From Planctomycetota bacterium (GTDB lineage Bacteria > Planctomycetota > Planctomycetia > Pirellulales > Pirellulaceae), in the NCBI GenBank assembly GCA_019347795.1, contig JAHWKS010000355.1, positions 1-6,371 of the forward strand: a stretch of 6,371 bases of DNA. Direction: 5' to 3'. A program made the translations under genes and the position numbers. Under the pieces are notes generated by a model. That model was not told the DNA's origin. It searched no databases and was given only the letters and a program-made list of their open reading frames with translations. The stretch's first letter is position 1. Each line of letters starts with the position of its first letter. Below are positions 5,549 through 6,371 of the stretch, in pieces.

Positions 5549-5554
5549 AGTATA
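5549..5554 (-). promoter_or_regulatory. Possible -10 box of the bactofilin-like gene
   Basis: Minus-strand TATACT matches TATAAT at five of six positions, 34 bases before the ATG at 5514. No convincing -35 hexamer is found at the usual distance. Confidence 0.25.
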
Positions 5555-5610
5555 TTCGCTCCTCTCGCAATTTTCTTTCCGCGGAAGAGACGCTCCCCTG
5601 CCGCGTTTGG

Positions 5611-5633
5611 ACCGCCTGCGCCAGGAAGGCGGT
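5611..5633. repeat. Hairpin, 7-bp stem
   Basis: ACCGCCT (5611-5617) pairs perfectly with AGGCGGT (5627-5633) around a nine-base loop. It is not followed by a T run, so it is not a classical terminator in either direction. Confidence 0.5.
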
Positions 5634-5737
5634 TACCCTGCTTGGCACTTCCAAGGCCGACTCTTTTCTCCCTTCGGCTCATCGGGCATACTTGAGACCC
5701 CCGTTTTGCCCCTGTTCCTTCTCGTCCATTTCTCTCC

Positions 5738-6371
5738 ATGTCGGAAGCACTTTCCAAGGTCGACGCCGACCGGCAACTGATCATTGACGCCCGCGAGCGC
5801 GGCGCCCTGGCGACGTTGGGCGCGTACGCGAAGCTCTCGGGACCGGGCTGGCTGCAAAGCGCGATCACACTGGGCGGCGGATCGCTGGCCAGCAGTCTCT
5901 ACCTCGGCGTGCTGGCCGGGACGACGATGCTTTGGCTGCAGCCGCTGGCGATGATCCTCGGCATCATCATGCTCAGCGCCATCGCCTACGTCACGCTCTC
6001 CACGGGGGAGCGGCCCTTCCGGGCGATCAACGCGCACGTCAATCCCGTGCTGGGGTGGTCGTGGCTTTTGGCTTCGCTGATGGCGAATATGGTCTGGGCG
6101 CTGCCGCAGTATTCGCTCTTTTACGGCGTGCTCGAACAAAACCTGCTGCCGAATGTGCTCGGCCGCGGCGGCGCCTTGGATGGAGATGCCGGAAAGTGGA
6201 TCGTCTCCGGCGCGGTGCTGCTGATCTCGACCGCCGTGGTATGGAGTTACGGGAGCGGCGGCTGGGGGATTCGCATCTACGAGTTCCTGCTGAAGTTGGT
6301 GGTGGGTCTGATCGTGATCTGCTTCTTCGGCGTGGTGATCCGGATGCACATGCGCGGCGCCATCGACTGGA
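5738..6371 (+). CDS. Nramp-like divalent metal transporter homologue, N-terminal part (runs off the right edge)
   Basis: The first 211 residues of an inner-membrane transporter resembling the Nramp/SLC11 family are visible. After a charged cytoplasmic N-terminus (1-33) comes SGPGWLQSAITLGGGSLASS (34-53), which lines up with the GPG and TM1 region of Nramp proteins. Further membrane segments lie at about 62-88, 105-133, 154-171 and 182-203, and the intervening LSTGERPF (87-94) fits the TM2-TM3 loop. In classical Nramps TM1 carries DPGN, whose Asp and Asn bind Mn2+ or Fe2+; here the aligned residues are G46-G47-G48-S49. The TM6 MPH motif would lie at or beyond the edge. ATG at 5738 is the first start after an in-frame stop at 5693. 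No Shine-Dalgarno is seen; the leader is pyrimidine-rich. The substrate may differ from classical Nramps. Confidence 0.8.
   Translation, partial: MSEALSKVDADRQLIIDARERGALATLGAYAKLSGPGWLQSAITLGGGSLASSLYLGVLAGTTMLWLQPLAMILGIIMLSAIAYVTLSTGERPFRAINAHVNPVLGWSWLLASLMANMVWALPQYSLFYGVLEQNLLPNVLGRGGALDGDAGKWIVSGAVLLISTAVVWSYGSGGWGIRIYEFLLKLVVGLIVICFFGVVIRMHMRGAIDW

Larger units (their letters stand above)
5515..5737. promoter_or_regulatory. Divergent region between bactofilin-like and Nramp-like genes
   Basis: This 223-bp region has several short symmetric elements: a 10-bp palindrome TTCCGCGGAA (5577-5586), a hairpin ACCGCCT/AGGCGGT with a nine-base loop (5611-5633) and a hairpin CTTGG/CCAAG with a five-base loop (5641-5655). 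The last 40 bases before the transporter ATG (5698-5737) contain only five purines and no Shine-Dalgarno site. I find no known manganese or other metal riboswitch core. The palindrome could be an operator; this is only a suggestion. Confidence 0.4.

Noticed and set aside
5643..5657. TGGCAC resembling a sigma-54 -24 element
   Set aside because: The required TTGC-type -12 element is absent at the correct spacing; the bases are better explained by the small CTTGG/CCAAG hairpin.
5515..5737. Manganese (yybP-ykoY) riboswitch upstream of the Nramp-like gene
   Set aside because: The conserved core sequences of that riboswitch are not seen.
5515..5868. N-terminal extension of the bactofilin-like gene to a GTG at 5868
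   Set aside because: It would cross the divergent region and the start of the transporter gene; the added residues are Arg/Ser-rich and the membrane anchor fits a start at 5514.
5633..6349. Minus-strand open frame of 238 codons
   Set aside because: It is antisense to the Nramp-like gene, and its His/Gln/Arg-rich product is the expected mirror of a membrane protein.
1..6371. CRISPR array, tRNA or rRNA gene
   Set aside because: No regularly spaced direct repeats, no cloverleaf with a TTCGA arm and no rRNA-like stretches were found.

Overview
The window reads as a GC-rich bacterial chromosome segment, most likely from a planctomycete. I infer this from the kinds of protein present (a membrane protein resembling planctomycete Nramp-like transporters, a small IS200/RAYT-type transposase, a Gfo/Idh/MocA dehydrogenase next to a TIM-barrel sugar isomerase) and from weak or absent Shine-Dalgarno sites at several starts. 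No database search was possible, so the phylum is an inference.

Positions 1-3642 hold a minus-strand cluster. In transcription order it is: a two-domain cupin resembling class I mannose-6-phosphate isomerases (3642-2398), a RAYT-like Y1 transposase (2331-1777), a xylose-isomerase-like TIM-barrel sugar isomerase/epimerase (1686-637), a 55-residue hypothetical protein (585-418) and the N-terminal part of a Gfo/Idh/MocA oxidoreductase (283 to beyond the left edge). Divergent from the cupin gene, across 137 bp carrying candidate promoters for both directions, is a galactose-mutarotase-like (DUF4432-type) aldose epimerase (3780-4946). Isomerase, dehydrogenase, epimerase and sugar-binding-type cupin together suggest catabolism or remodelling of an unidentified sugar.

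The transposase gene is bracketed by two inverted 29-nt REP-like elements (1724-1752 and 2371-2399). They are identical except for four positions, and these are exactly two base pairs of a 6-bp hairpin stem that change together. The rayT gene and its two REPs look like one compact element lying inside the sugar cluster. The right REP begins at the stop codon of the cupin gene, and the left REP lies just upstream of the isomerase gene.

The right part holds a membrane-anchored bactofilin-like beta-helix protein (5514-4951, minus, convergent with the epimerase, 4 bp between stop codons). Divergent from it, across a 223-bp region with small hairpins and a pyrimidine-rich leader, is the start of an Nramp-like transporter (5738 to beyond the right edge). 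In that protein the metal-binding DPGN motif of TM1 appears replaced by GGGS.
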